Assembly: GCA_035935235.1 (NCBI GenBank)
Contig: DASYXG010000242.1
Location: 1 to 9,312, forward strand
Source of the DNA: DATARH01 sp035935235
GTDB taxonomy: Bacteria > Pseudomonadota > Alphaproteobacteria > ATCC43930 > CGMCC-115725
Length of the DNA stretch: 9,312 nt
Direction: 5' to 3'
Program-made: the position numbers and the translations under genes
In this document: one piece after another, positions 1 to 7,077 of the stretch
Position numbering within the stretch: position 1 is the first letter of the stretch
Layout of the letters: every line of letters starts with the position of its first letter
The notes under the pieces: generated by a model
Told to the model about the DNA's origin: nothing
Databases searched by the model: none
Seen by the model: only the letters and a program-made list of their open reading frames with translations

Positions 1-230
1 AGCACGAGCTGGTATTGGCGATTGTCGGCGGGCTTTTTGTGCTTGAAGCGGTATCGGTCATCGTCCAGGTCGCGAGCTTCAAATTGACCGGGCGCCGGGT
101 GTTTAGGATGGCGCCGCTGCACCACCATTTTGAGCAGAAGGGTTGGGAAGAGCCGACCGTGGTGATCCGTTTCTGGATCATCGCTTCGATCCTGGCGATC
201 GCCGGGCTGGCGACGCTCAAACTGCGGTAG
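1..230 (+). CDS. mraY: Phospho-N-acetylmuramoyl-pentapeptide transferase MraY, C-terminal end (5' truncated by window)
   Basis: MraY is the integral membrane enzyme that transfers phospho-MurNAc-pentapeptide from the UDP precursor to undecaprenyl phosphate, giving lipid I. Only the last 75 codons are visible, read from base 3 and ending at TAG 228-230; the start lies before the window. The fragment shows a hydrophobic helix (IVGGLFVLEAVSVIVQV), then the family's diagnostic cytoplasmic histidine motif MAPLHHHFE followed by QKGWEEPTVVIRFW, and a final membrane helix ending ATLKLR. The HHH motif and the C-terminal RFWII...GLATLK pattern match MraY closely, as in the E. coli enzyme ending. It is followed after 6 bases by murD, the normal dcw order. 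Identity is secure; nothing can be said about the missing catalytic N-terminal part. Confidence 0.96.
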   Translation, partial: HELVLAIVGGLFVLEAVSVIVQVASFKLTGRRVFRMAPLHHHFEQKGWEEPTVVIRFWIIASILAIAGLATLKLR

Positions 231-236
231 GCGGCG

Positions 237-1619
237 ATGATCGTCGTGCCCGGATTCGAAGGTCGCAAGGTCGCAATTCTCGGCCTCGCCCGCTCGGGGC
301 GCGCGGCCGCGGCGGCGCTCAAGGCCGGGGGGGCGGCGGTGCTGGCCTGGGACGACAACGAAAAGACCCGTTCCGCGGTCGCCGACCAGGTCCCGCTTTG
401 CGATCCGTCCAGGATCGACTGGCGCGAGGTCGCCGCGCTGATGCTGTCGCCGGGCATCCCACACAGTTTCCCAAGACCGCATCCGGCGGTCGAAGCCGCC
501 CACAAGGCCGGGGTACCGATCCTCGGCGATATCGAACTGCTTGGCCGGGCGCAGCCGGAGGCCCGCTTGATCGGGATCACCGGTACCAACGGCAAATCGA
601 CGACGACGGCACTGATCGGCCACATCCTCGATCAGGCCGGGAAAACGGTCGAGATCGGCGGCAATCTCGGCCCGCCCGCGCTCGGCCTCAAGCCGCTGGG
701 CAAAGGCGGGACCTATGTCCTCGAGCTCAGCTCGTTCCAGCTCGAACTGGTGACCTCGCTCACCTTCGATGTTTCGGTGCTCCTCAACATCACCCCCGAC
801 CATCTCGATCGCCATGGCGACATGGACGGCTACGTCGCCGCCAAGAAGCGCATCTTCGCGCGGCAGTGCGATGGTAGCGCTGCCGTCATCGGCATCGATG
901 ATTCGATTTGCCGCGATGCCGCCGAGGCGCTGCGCGGCAACAGCAAGGCCCGGGTGGTGGCGATCTCGGTGCGGGAGAAAGTACCGGGTGGCGTGTACGT
1001 CGAAGCGGGCTGGCTGATCGACGCGCTGGACGGGTCGCCGCACCGGGTTTTCGATCTCAACGAGGCGCCGCGCCTTCCCGGTTCGCATAACGCGCAAAAT
1101 GCCGCCGCCGCCTATACGGTGGCGCGCTTGGCGGGGCTTGACGCAGAAGCCGCAATCGCCGGCATCCGGAGCTTTCCCGGCCTGGCTCACCGTCAAGAAC
1201 TGGTAGATACAATCGAGGGGGTACGCTATATCAACGATTCGAAGGCCACGAATGCCGATGCCACCGAAAAGGCGCTGGCGTGCTATCCGACGATCTACTG
1301 GATCGCCGGCGGTCTTCCAAAGGCAGGAGGGATTACGTCGCTCGCGCCGTATTTCACGCGCTTGCGGCATGCCTTCCTGATCGGCAACGCCACGGGGGAG
1401 TTTGCGGCGACGCTTGACGGCAAGGTCCCATACACGCGCTGCGGCGACCTCGCGACGGCGCTCAGGGCTGCGTCCAAGCTGGCGCAGCGCGAGCGCGCGC
1501 CGGATGCGGTGGTGCTGCTGTCGCCCGCTTGCGCGTCCTATGACCAGTTTCCTAATTTCGAGGTGCGCGGCGACACTTTCCGCCATCTCGTCGGCGAGCT
1601 GCCGGGGGCGCATCGATGA
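237..1619 (+). CDS. murD: UDP-N-acetylmuramoyl-L-alanine:D-glutamate ligase MurD
   Basis: This cytoplasmic ATP-dependent ligase adds D-glutamate to UDP-MurNAc-L-Ala. The protein has 460 residues, slightly longer than the 438 of E. coli MurD. An N-terminal Rossmann-like UDP-binding domain starts with KVAILGLARSGRAAA (11-25). The ATP P-loop GITGTNGKST is at 113-122, ELSSFQLE at 163-170 and NITPDHLDRH at 184-193. Lys203 in AAKKRIF aligns with the carbamylated lysine of the Mur ligase family. GSHNAQNAAAA (282-292) marks the domain junction. The C-terminal domain has NDSKATN (333-339) and LSPACASYDQF (428-438) followed by NFEVRG, the usual MurD signature for D-Glu binding. ATG 237 is chosen because it follows the mraY stop by 6 bases and puts the Rossmann strand at the normal distance. 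The ribosome binding site is weak. The stop overlaps the ftsW start by 4 bases. No missing catalytic residues seen. Confidence 0.97.
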   Translation: MIVVPGFEGRKVAILGLARSGRAAAAALKAGGAAVLAWDDNEKTRSAVADQVPLCDPSRIDWREVAALMLSPGIPHSFPRPHPAVEAAHKAGVPILGDIELLGRAQPEARLIGITGTNGKSTTTALIGHILDQAGKTVEIGGNLGPPALGLKPLGKGGTYVLELSSFQLELVTSLTFDVSVLLNITPDHLDRHGDMDGYVAAKKRIFARQCDGSAAVIGIDDSICRDAAEALRGNSKARVVAISVREKVPGGVYVEAGWLIDALDGSPHRVFDLNEAPRLPGSHNAQNAAAAYTVARLAGLDAEAAIAGIRSFPGLAHRQELVDTIEGVRYINDSKATNADATEKALACYPTIYWIAGGLPKAGGITSLAPYFTRLRHAFLIGNATGEFAATLDGKVPYTRCGDLATALRAASKLAQRERAPDAVVLLSPACASYDQFPNFEVRGDTFRHLVGELPGAHR

Positions 1620-2734
1620 GGTTCGCCCGGATCGACCAGAGCCCGGTGGCACGCTGGTGGTGGACCGTCGATCGTTGGAGCCTCGGCGCGCTGATGGCGC
1701 TGATCGCGATCGGCGCGGTGTTGAGCATGGCGGCGAGCCCGGCGGTCGCGGTGCGGATCGGCGTCGATCCGCTGCATTTCGTCAAACGCCATTTGGCGGC
1801 AGTGCCGATATCGCTGGCGATCATGTTCCTCGTGTCGTTGCTGCCGCCGCGCAAAGTGCGCCGCGCCGCCTTTGTCCTGTTTGGCATCGCCATGGTGATG
1901 CTGGTGCTGACCTTGGTGATCGGCATCGAGGTCAAGGGCGCGCGCCGCTGGATCGGCATCGCCGGCATGCCGGTGCAGCCCTCGGAGTTGGTCAAGCCGA
2001 CCTTCGCCATCGTTGCCGCCTGGCTCTTCGCCGAGCAGCGTCGCAACCCAAATTTTTACGGCAACTGGATTTCGGCCGGATTATTCGTCGTAATCGTCGC
2101 CATCCTCGTAAAGCAACCCGATTTCGGTATGGCGGGCGTTGTTGGGGTCGTGTGGTTCGCGCAATTCATCATGGCCGGCGCGCGTCTGTACTGGATCGGC
2201 CTCGGTGCTATCGGTTCTGTCGCTTCCGTGCTCGCAGCTTATGAATGGCTGCCGCACGTCACCGATCGGATCAATCGCTTCCTCGATCCGAGCGCCGGCG
2301 ATTCCTACCAGGTGCGCCGCTCGCTCGAAGCCTTTATGAGCGGGGGGCTCTGGGGCAAGGGCCCGGGCGAAGGTACCGTCAAGGATGTGCTGCCCGACGC
2401 GCATGCCGATTTTGTTTTCGCGGTCGCTGGCGAGGAGTTCGGCCTCGTCGCCTGCGTGCTGATCATCGGCCTCTTCGCGTTCATCGTGTTGCGCGGGTTC
2501 TCTCGGCTGTTGCAGGAGCAGGATCAGTTCGTCCTGTTGGCGGCGACCGGGCTATTGATCCAGTTCGGTTTGCAGGCGGCGGTCAACATGGCCTCGGCTT
2601 TGCGTCTGATCCCGACCAAGGGGATGACGCTACCGTTTTTGAGTTACGGCGTTTCGTCGATGTTGGCGCTGGCCCTCGGCATGGGGATGCTGCTGGCGTT
2701 GACGCGGCGACGATTGGGCGGAGACGCGTTGTGA
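1616..2734 (+). CDS. ftsW: Septal peptidoglycan glycosyltransferase FtsW (SEDS family)
   Basis: FtsW is the SEDS-family polymerase that joins lipid II into glycan strands at the division septum, working with a class B PBP (FtsI). The protein has 372 residues and about ten hydrophobic segments (roughly 22-45, 60-77, 83-103, 124-140, 150-165, 168-186, 190-208, 270-293, 305-328, 340-363). Family motifs are GARRWIGIAGMPVQPSELVK (108-127), KQPDFGM (166-172), FLDPSAGDSYQVRRSLEAF (222-240), GKGPGEG (247-253) and PDAHADFVFAVAGEEFG (260-276). The Asp at 265 is the conserved acidic residue of the large periplasmic loop implicated in catalysis. PTKGMTLPFLSYG (333-345) precedes the last helix. FtsW rather than RodA is favoured by the dcw position and the PTKGMTLPF...SYG context. 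The normal SYGGSS reads SYGVSS here (Val346). ATG 1616 overlaps the murD stop (ATGA); the stop overlaps murG (GTGA). Confidence 0.96.
   Translation: MRFARIDQSPVARWWWTVDRWSLGALMALIAIGAVLSMAASPAVAVRIGVDPLHFVKRHLAAVPISLAIMFLVSLLPPRKVRRAAFVLFGIAMVMLVLTLVIGIEVKGARRWIGIAGMPVQPSELVKPTFAIVAAWLFAEQRRNPNFYGNWISAGLFVVIVAILVKQPDFGMAGVVGVVWFAQFIMAGARLYWIGLGAIGSVASVLAAYEWLPHVTDRINRFLDPSAGDSYQVRRSLEAFMSGGLWGKGPGEGTVKDVLPDAHADFVFAVAGEEFGLVACVLIIGLFAFIVLRGFSRLLQEQDQFVLLAATGLLIQFGLQAAVNMASALRLIPTKGMTLPFLSYGVSSMLALALGMGMLLALTRRRLGGDAL
2717..2723 (+). promoter_or_regulatory. Ribosome binding site fixing the murG GTG start
   Basis: GGCGGAG, with GGAG at 2720-2723, sits 7 bases before GTG 2731 inside the end of ftsW. 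It supports GTG 2731 as the murG start over any of the in-frame codons further upstream, which all lie within ftsW. Confidence 0.6.
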
Positions 2735-3852
2735 AGCCGGTCTATGTCCTCGCCGCCGGCGGCACCGGCGGGCATCTGTTTCCGGCCGAGGCGGTGGCGC
2801 GCATCCTCGTCGAGAGCGGCGGGGCGGTGCATCTCCTGACCGATAGCCGCGCCGATGCGTTCACCGATCGGCTGCCTGGCGTGGCGATCGATCGGGTGCG
2901 CGCGGGGAGGCTCGGTGGCGGTCCATTCAACGCCGCCTATGGGCTCGCCGAGATTGCGGTCGGTGTTGTCCAGGCCCGGCGTCTGCTGCGTCAGTTGAAG
3001 CCGGCCGCGGTGGTCGGTTTTGGCGGCTATCCGTCGGTGCCGACGATGTTGGCCGCAGCGCAGCTCGGCTTGCCGACCTTGATCCACGAACAAAACGCGG
3101 TGTTTGGCCGCGCCAACCGACTGTTGGCGCCGCGCGCGCGCCGCATCGCCACCGGGTTTGCCGAGACGGCGGGGCTGCGTTCGGCCGACCGCACCCGTTC
3201 CATCCACACCGGGAACCCGGTTCGTCCGGCGATCCGGGCAATCGGCGCCAAGCCCTATGTTCCGCCGGCGGCAGACGGGCCGATCGAGCTGCTGGTGGTC
3301 GGCGGCAGTCAGGGCGCGCGATTTTTTGGCGAGATCGTGCCGGCAGCCCTGGCGGGGCTGCCAGCCGAGCTGCGGGCGCGGCTGAGCATCGCCCAGCAGG
3401 CGCGGCCGGAGGACAATGTCGCGGTCGGCGGCGCGCTGCTGGCGCTCGGCATTCCGGCAGAGGTGAGAGTGTTTTTCGACGATATGCCCGCGCGGTTCGA
3501 ACGCGCGCATTTGGTGATCTGCCGGTCCGGCGCTTCGACGATCGCGGAACTAGCCGCCGCCGGTCGCCCGGCGTTGCTGGTACCCTATCCTTACGCGATG
3601 GACGATCACCAAAGCGCCAATGCCGCCGCCTTTGCCACGGCAAAAGCGGGATGGGCGACACCGCAGAGCGAACTGACGGCCGCCGCGCTGGCCGACCGTC
3701 TCGCGACGCTGCTGGTCGATCCGGCGCAGCTGGGCGCGGCGGCGGTGGCGGCCCGGCGTTTCGCCCGCGACGATGCCGCCGAGCATCTCGCCGGTCTGGT
3801 GCAGAGCCTTGCCCCTGGGCATAACGGCGGCAAGTTGGAGCGCGCCGCATGA
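2731..3852 (+). CDS. murG: Lipid II synthase MurG (UDP-GlcNAc:undecaprenyl-PP-MurNAc-pentapeptide GlcNAc transferase)
   Basis: MurG is a GT28 (GT-B fold) glycosyltransferase on the inner face of the cytoplasmic membrane. It adds GlcNAc from UDP-GlcNAc to lipid I to form lipid II, the substrate of FtsW. The protein has 373 residues, a normal length. The first glycine loop AAGGTGGHLFP is at 8-18, the second G loop GFGGYPSVP at 96-104, HEQNAVFGRANR at 119-130 and GNPVR at 161-165. The C-terminal UDP-GlcNAc domain has GGSQGAR (191-197) and CRSGASTIAEL (264-274), with Glu273 in the position of the nucleotide-ribose contact. DDHQSANA (291-298) is the conserved Q-x-x-N region. The start is GTG 2731, which overlaps the ftsW stop as GTGA and places GGTGGH at residue 10, as in homologues. 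The frame stays open upstream to about 2245, but that part only reads through ftsW. The stop overlaps the murC start by 4 bases. Confidence 0.97.
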   Translation: MKPVYVLAAGGTGGHLFPAEAVARILVESGGAVHLLTDSRADAFTDRLPGVAIDRVRAGRLGGGPFNAAYGLAEIAVGVVQARRLLRQLKPAAVVGFGGYPSVPTMLAAAQLGLPTLIHEQNAVFGRANRLLAPRARRIATGFAETAGLRSADRTRSIHTGNPVRPAIRAIGAKPYVPPAADGPIELLVVGGSQGARFFGEIVPAALAGLPAELRARLSIAQQARPEDNVAVGGALLALGIPAEVRVFFDDMPARFERAHLVICRSGASTIAELAAAGRPALLVPYPYAMDDHQSANAAAFATAKAGWATPQSELTAAALADRLATLLVDPAQLGAAAVAARRFARDDAAEHLAGLVQSLAPGHNGGKLERAA

Positions 3853-5279
3853 GATCGCTGCCGCAAGGGTTGGGCCTCATCCATTTTGTCGGCATCGGCG
3901 GCATCGGCATGAGCGGCATCGCCGAAGTGCTGCACAATCTCGGCTACAAGGTGCAAGGCAGCGACGTGGCCGAGGGCGGCAATACTCACCGCCTCGCCGC
4001 GCTTGGCGTCCGCATCATGGTCGGTCACAAAGAGGAAAATCTCGGCGCTGCCGAGGTCGTCGTCGTGTCGTCGGCGATCAAGGGCGACAACCCGGAAATC
4101 GCCGCGGCTCGTGCCCGCCGCATCCCGATCGTCCGGCGCGCCGAGATGCTTGGCGAGCTGATGCGCCTCAAATGGGCGATCGCGGTTGCCGGCACTCACG
4201 GCAAGACCACGACGACGTCGCTGATTGGCGCGCTGTTGGAAACCGCTCAGCTCGATCCGACCGTGATCAACGGCGGAATCATCAACGCCTACGGCACCAA
4301 CACCAGGCTCGGCGCCAGCGACTGGATGGTGGTCGAGGCCGACGAAAGCGACGGCACCTTCACCCGGCTGCCGGCGGCGATCGCCGTCGTCACCAATATC
4401 GACCCCGAACATCTCGACCATTACGGCGAGTTCGGCGCCCTGCAGCAGGCATTCGACAGTTTTGTCGCCAACATCCCGTTCTACGGCTTCGCTGTCATGT
4501 GCATCGATCACCCGGTCGTGCAGGGGATGGTTGCGCGGGTGACCGAGCGGCGCATCCTCACCTATGGGTTCAGCCCGCAGGCCGATATCCGCGCGACCAA
4601 CATCCGCCTGGTCAACGGCGGCACGCGATACGACGTCATCATCGCCGATCGGACGACCGGGAAGACACGAACGATCCGCGACCTTTTCCTGGCGATGTAT
4701 GGCGAGCACAACGTGCAGAACTCGCTGGCCGCGATTGCGGTCGCGGCGGAGCTGAAGCTCGGCGACGCTGTGGTCCGCACGAGCCTGCGCAACTTCAAGG
4801 GCGTGCGGCGCCGATTTACCAAGACCGGAGAGTGGAACGGCGTCGCGATCATTGACGATTACGGCCATCACCCGGTCGAGATTGCCGCGGTGTTGAAGGC
4901 CGCGCGGGCGATCACCGCCGGCAAGGTGATCGCCGTGGTGCAGCCGCATCGCTATTCGCGCCTGTCGGATTTATTCGAGGGGTTCTGCACTTGCTTCAAC
5001 GACGCCGATACGGTGCTGGTGGCCGATGTCTACGCCGCCGGCGAGGCCCCGATCGCTGGCATCGACCGCGCGGCGCTGATCGCCGGACTCGCGGCGCACG
5101 GGCACCGTCATGTCGAGGCGCTCGAGACCCCGTCGACACTGGCCCCGGCAGTGCGCGGGCTTGCCAAACCCGGCGATCTGGTCGTTTGCCTTGGCGCCGG
5201 CTCGATCACCAACTGGGCGAATGCATTGCCCGTTGAGCTTGCCGAGCTCGACGCCGCGTCGCGGAGTCAGGTGGCATGA
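3849..5279 (+). CDS. murC: UDP-N-acetylmuramate:L-alanine ligase MurC
   Basis: MurC is the cytoplasmic Mur ligase that attaches L-alanine to UDP-MurNAc with ATP, the first step of stem peptide assembly. The protein has 476 residues, typical for the family. FVGIGGIGMSGIAE (13-26) is the UDP-binding glycine loop. AGTHGKTTTTSL (114-125) is the ATP P-loop. EADESDGTF (163-171) and NIDPEHLDHY (183-192) are MurC signatures of the central domain. YGEHNVQNSLAA (284-295) marks the junction to the third domain. FKGVRRRF (316-323), DDYGHHPVEI (336-345), QPHRYSRL (365-372) and GAGSITNWA (449-457) complete the set. ATG 3849 overlaps the murG stop (ATGA) and is preceded by GGAG at 3837-3840. The gene ends in an ATGA overlap with murB. 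All expected motifs are present. Confidence 0.97.
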   Translation: MRSLPQGLGLIHFVGIGGIGMSGIAEVLHNLGYKVQGSDVAEGGNTHRLAALGVRIMVGHKEENLGAAEVVVVSSAIKGDNPEIAAARARRIPIVRRAEMLGELMRLKWAIAVAGTHGKTTTTSLIGALLETAQLDPTVINGGIINAYGTNTRLGASDWMVVEADESDGTFTRLPAAIAVVTNIDPEHLDHYGEFGALQQAFDSFVANIPFYGFAVMCIDHPVVQGMVARVTERRILTYGFSPQADIRATNIRLVNGGTRYDVIIADRTTGKTRTIRDLFLAMYGEHNVQNSLAAIAVAAELKLGDAVVRTSLRNFKGVRRRFTKTGEWNGVAIIDDYGHHPVEIAAVLKAARAITAGKVIAVVQPHRYSRLSDLFEGFCTCFNDADTVLVADVYAAGEAPIAGIDRAALIAGLAAHGHRHVEALETPSTLAPAVRGLAKPGDLVVCLGAGSITNWANALPVELAELDAASRSQVA

Positions 5280-6235
5280 TGGCGCCTGCGGAAGCCGCGA
5301 TGCCGGCATTGATCGAGCGTCTGCCCAAAACGCGCGGTCGTCTCACCGGCAATGCGCCGATCGGCCCCCAGACGTGGTTCCGTGTCGGCGGCCCGGCCGA
5401 GGTGTTGTTTCGTCCCGCGGACGAGGCCGATCTTGCCGATTTCCTCAGGGTCCTGCCGGCCGACATCCCGGTGACGGTGATCGGCGTCGGTTCGAACCTG
5501 CTGGTGCGCGACGGGGGAATCCCGGGGGTGACGATCCGGCTTGGCCGCGGCTTTGCCGGGATCGCCGCCGAGGGTGACTCGGTCCACACCGGAGCCGGCG
5601 CGCTCGACCTCAACGTTTCGCTCACCGCCGCCGAGGCCGGGATCTCCGGGCTCGAATTCCTCTCCGGCGTACCGGGGACGATCGGGGGTGGCCTCAGGAT
5701 GAATGCCGGGGCCTATGGCAGCGAGATCAAGGATGTCCTGGTCGAGGCCGTGGCGATCGACCGCGGCGGGGCGATCCACCGCGCTCCAGCGGCTGAGCTG
5801 GGCCTTTCCTACCGTCATTCGCAAGCGCCGGAGGACTGGATTTTTATTGGCGCGACCTTGCGCGGCAGGCCCGGCGAGAAGCATGAAATCGCCCGGCGCA
5901 TGAACGAAATCCAGGCGGCGCGGGAAGCCTCGCAGCCGATCCGGTCGCGCACCGGCGGCTCGACTTTCGCCAATCCGCCGGGTCATCAGGCCTGGCAATT
6001 GATCGACGCCGCCGGTTGCCGGGGCCTGATGCGTGGCGGCGCGATGGTCTCCGAGAAACACACCAATTTCCTCATCAACACCGGGACGGCCAGCGCCGGC
6101 GACATCGAGGGGCTGGGCGAAGAGGTGCGGCGACGGGTCCATGCCCAATTCGGCATCGTCCTCGAATGGGAAATCCGCCGCATCGGGCGCCCGCTTCCGG
6201 GCTGGCACGCGGAGGAGGGGTCATGCGCCCGCTGA
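5276..6235 (+). CDS. murB: UDP-N-acetylenolpyruvoylglucosamine reductase MurB
   Basis: MurB is a cytoplasmic FAD flavoprotein that uses NADPH to reduce UDP-GlcNAc-enolpyruvate, the MurA product, to UDP-MurNAc. The protein has 319 residues and looks like the shorter type II form rather than the E. coli type I. The FAD-binding part includes TWFRVGGPAEV (33-43), GVGSNLLVRDGG (70-81) and SGVPGTIGGGLRMNAGAYG (130-148). LSYRHS (177-182) supplies the substrate-site Tyr-Arg pair. RTGGSTFANP (225-234) carries the proton-donating Ser229. SEKHTNFLIN (259-268) follows, and Glu299 in LEWEIRRIG is the probable C-terminal catalytic Glu. The start is ATG 5276 in an ATGATG doublet, overlapping the murC stop, with GGAG at 5263-5266; ATG 5300 is a less likely alternative. 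The last 13 bases overlap ftsQ, so the ddl gene often found next is absent. Confidence 0.97.
   Translation: MMAPAEAAMPALIERLPKTRGRLTGNAPIGPQTWFRVGGPAEVLFRPADEADLADFLRVLPADIPVTVIGVGSNLLVRDGGIPGVTIRLGRGFAGIAAEGDSVHTGAGALDLNVSLTAAEAGISGLEFLSGVPGTIGGGLRMNAGAYGSEIKDVLVEAVAIDRGGAIHRAPAAELGLSYRHSQAPEDWIFIGATLRGRPGEKHEIARRMNEIQAAREASQPIRSRTGGSTFANPPGHQAWQLIDAAGCRGLMRGGAMVSEKHTNFLINTGTASAGDIEGLGEEVRRRVHAQFGIVLEWEIRRIGRPLPGWHAEEGSCAR
6211..6220 (+). promoter_or_regulatory. Strong ribosome binding site fixing the ftsQ start
   Basis: GGAGGAGGGG lies inside the 3' end of murB, 2 bases before ATG 6223; its first GGAGG is 7 bases from the start codon. It is the most anti-SD-like stretch at any junction between overlapping genes here and singles out ATG 6223, although the frame stays open upstream through murB. 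Confidence 0.65.
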
Positions 6236-7077
6236 GGCGACCCAGGGTTGCTCGGCCGCGCCGCCGGCGGTTGCCGCGCGACCTGCGGCGCGTGGCGCTG
6301 TGGGGGGCGCCGGCGGCGCTCATTGTCGGGATCGGCGCGGGTGCCGTGTTGAGTGGCTGGTCGCCGGGACAAGGCCCCGCCCATGACCTGAGCTCGGCGC
6401 TGCTGTCGGCGACCGGCGCGCTGGGGCTGACCGTCGACGATATCGAGGTCGAGGGGCGAGCCACGACCGATACCGCGACCATCCTCGCCGCACTCGGCGC
6501 CCATGCCGGCTCGCCGATCCTCGCGGTCAACCCCGCGCACGCCAAGGAGCAGCTCGAGGCTCTGCCGTGGGTGCGCTCGGCCTCGATCGAGCGCCGCCTG
6601 CCGGGCACGATCTATGTACGGCTGGTCGAGCGCGTGCCGCTCGCGGTCTGGCAGCACGACAAGAAATGGGAGCTGATTGACCGCGACGGCACCGTCATCC
6701 CGGTCAGCGATCTATCCCGCTTCGCCAATTTGCCGACCGTGGTTGGTGGCGATCAGGCGCGTCACGGCGCGGCCGATCTGATCGATTTGCTGTCGAGCGA
6801 GCCTGATCTTGCCGCGCGCGTCACCGCCGTAATCCTTGTCGGCGACCGACGCTGGAACCTGCGCATCGATAACGCCATCGAGGTGATGCTGCCCGAGGAC
6901 GATGCGGCCGGCGCCTGGACGAGGCTCGCCAAGCTCGAGCGGATCAATCGGCTGTTGCAACGCGACGTTCAGACCGTCGACATGCGTCTGCCCGATCGGC
7001 TGGTGATGCGCGTCAACGACCCGAAGGATACGACGACGCCCGCGAAGAAAATCCACACACCGGGGAAGAGCACATGA
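6223..7077 (+). CDS. ftsQ: Cell division protein FtsQ
   Basis: FtsQ is a bitopic inner membrane protein that connects the cytoplasmic Z-ring complex with the periplasmic divisome, binding FtsL/FtsB in known systems. The protein has 284 residues. It has a short cytoplasmic tail very rich in arginine (12 of the first 23 residues), one membrane helix at about 25-46 (VALWGAPAALIVGIGAGAVL), then a POTRA domain at about 69-140. The POTRA reads LTVDDIEVEGRATTDTATIL, then SPILAVNPAHAKEQLEALPW and the typical VRSASIERRLPGTIYVRLVER ending. The FtsQ beta domain follows (about 141-265, WELIDRDGTVIPV, WNLRIDNAIEVMLP, VDMRLPDRLVMRV), and a polar tail. ATG 6223 fits the strong ribosome binding site and gives a normal positive-inside topology. 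It overlaps murB by 13 bases and ftsA by 4. The family has low sequence identity, so the call rests on domain layout and position. Confidence 0.94.
   Translation: MRPLRRPRVARPRRRRLPRDLRRVALWGAPAALIVGIGAGAVLSGWSPGQGPAHDLSSALLSATGALGLTVDDIEVEGRATTDTATILAALGAHAGSPILAVNPAHAKEQLEALPWVRSASIERRLPGTIYVRLVERVPLAVWQHDKKWELIDRDGTVIPVSDLSRFANLPTVVGGDQARHGAADLIDLLSSEPDLAARVTAVILVGDRRWNLRIDNAIEVMLPEDDAAGAWTRLAKLERINRLLQRDVQTVDMRLPDRLVMRVNDPKDTTTPAKKIHTPGKST

Noticed and set aside
2245..2730. Possible 162-residue N-terminal extension of MurG
   Set aside because: It reads out of frame through ftsW. GTG 2731 has a ribosome binding site and gives the normal MurG N-terminus.
2927..4949. Long open frames on the minus strand, over 300-400 codons, opposite murG and murC
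   Set aside because: They are antisense to well-defined enzymes, their translations are Arg/Pro/Ala/His-rich with no family motif, and GC-rich DNA gives such frames by default.
5267..6208. 313-codon minus-strand frame opposite murB
   Set aside because: It mirrors murB codons, has no recognisable motif and no ribosome binding context of its own.
6016..6222. Possible 69-residue N-terminal extension of FtsQ
   Set aside because: It is an out-of-frame reading of murB, and ATG 6223 has a strong ribosome binding site and fits FtsQ topology.
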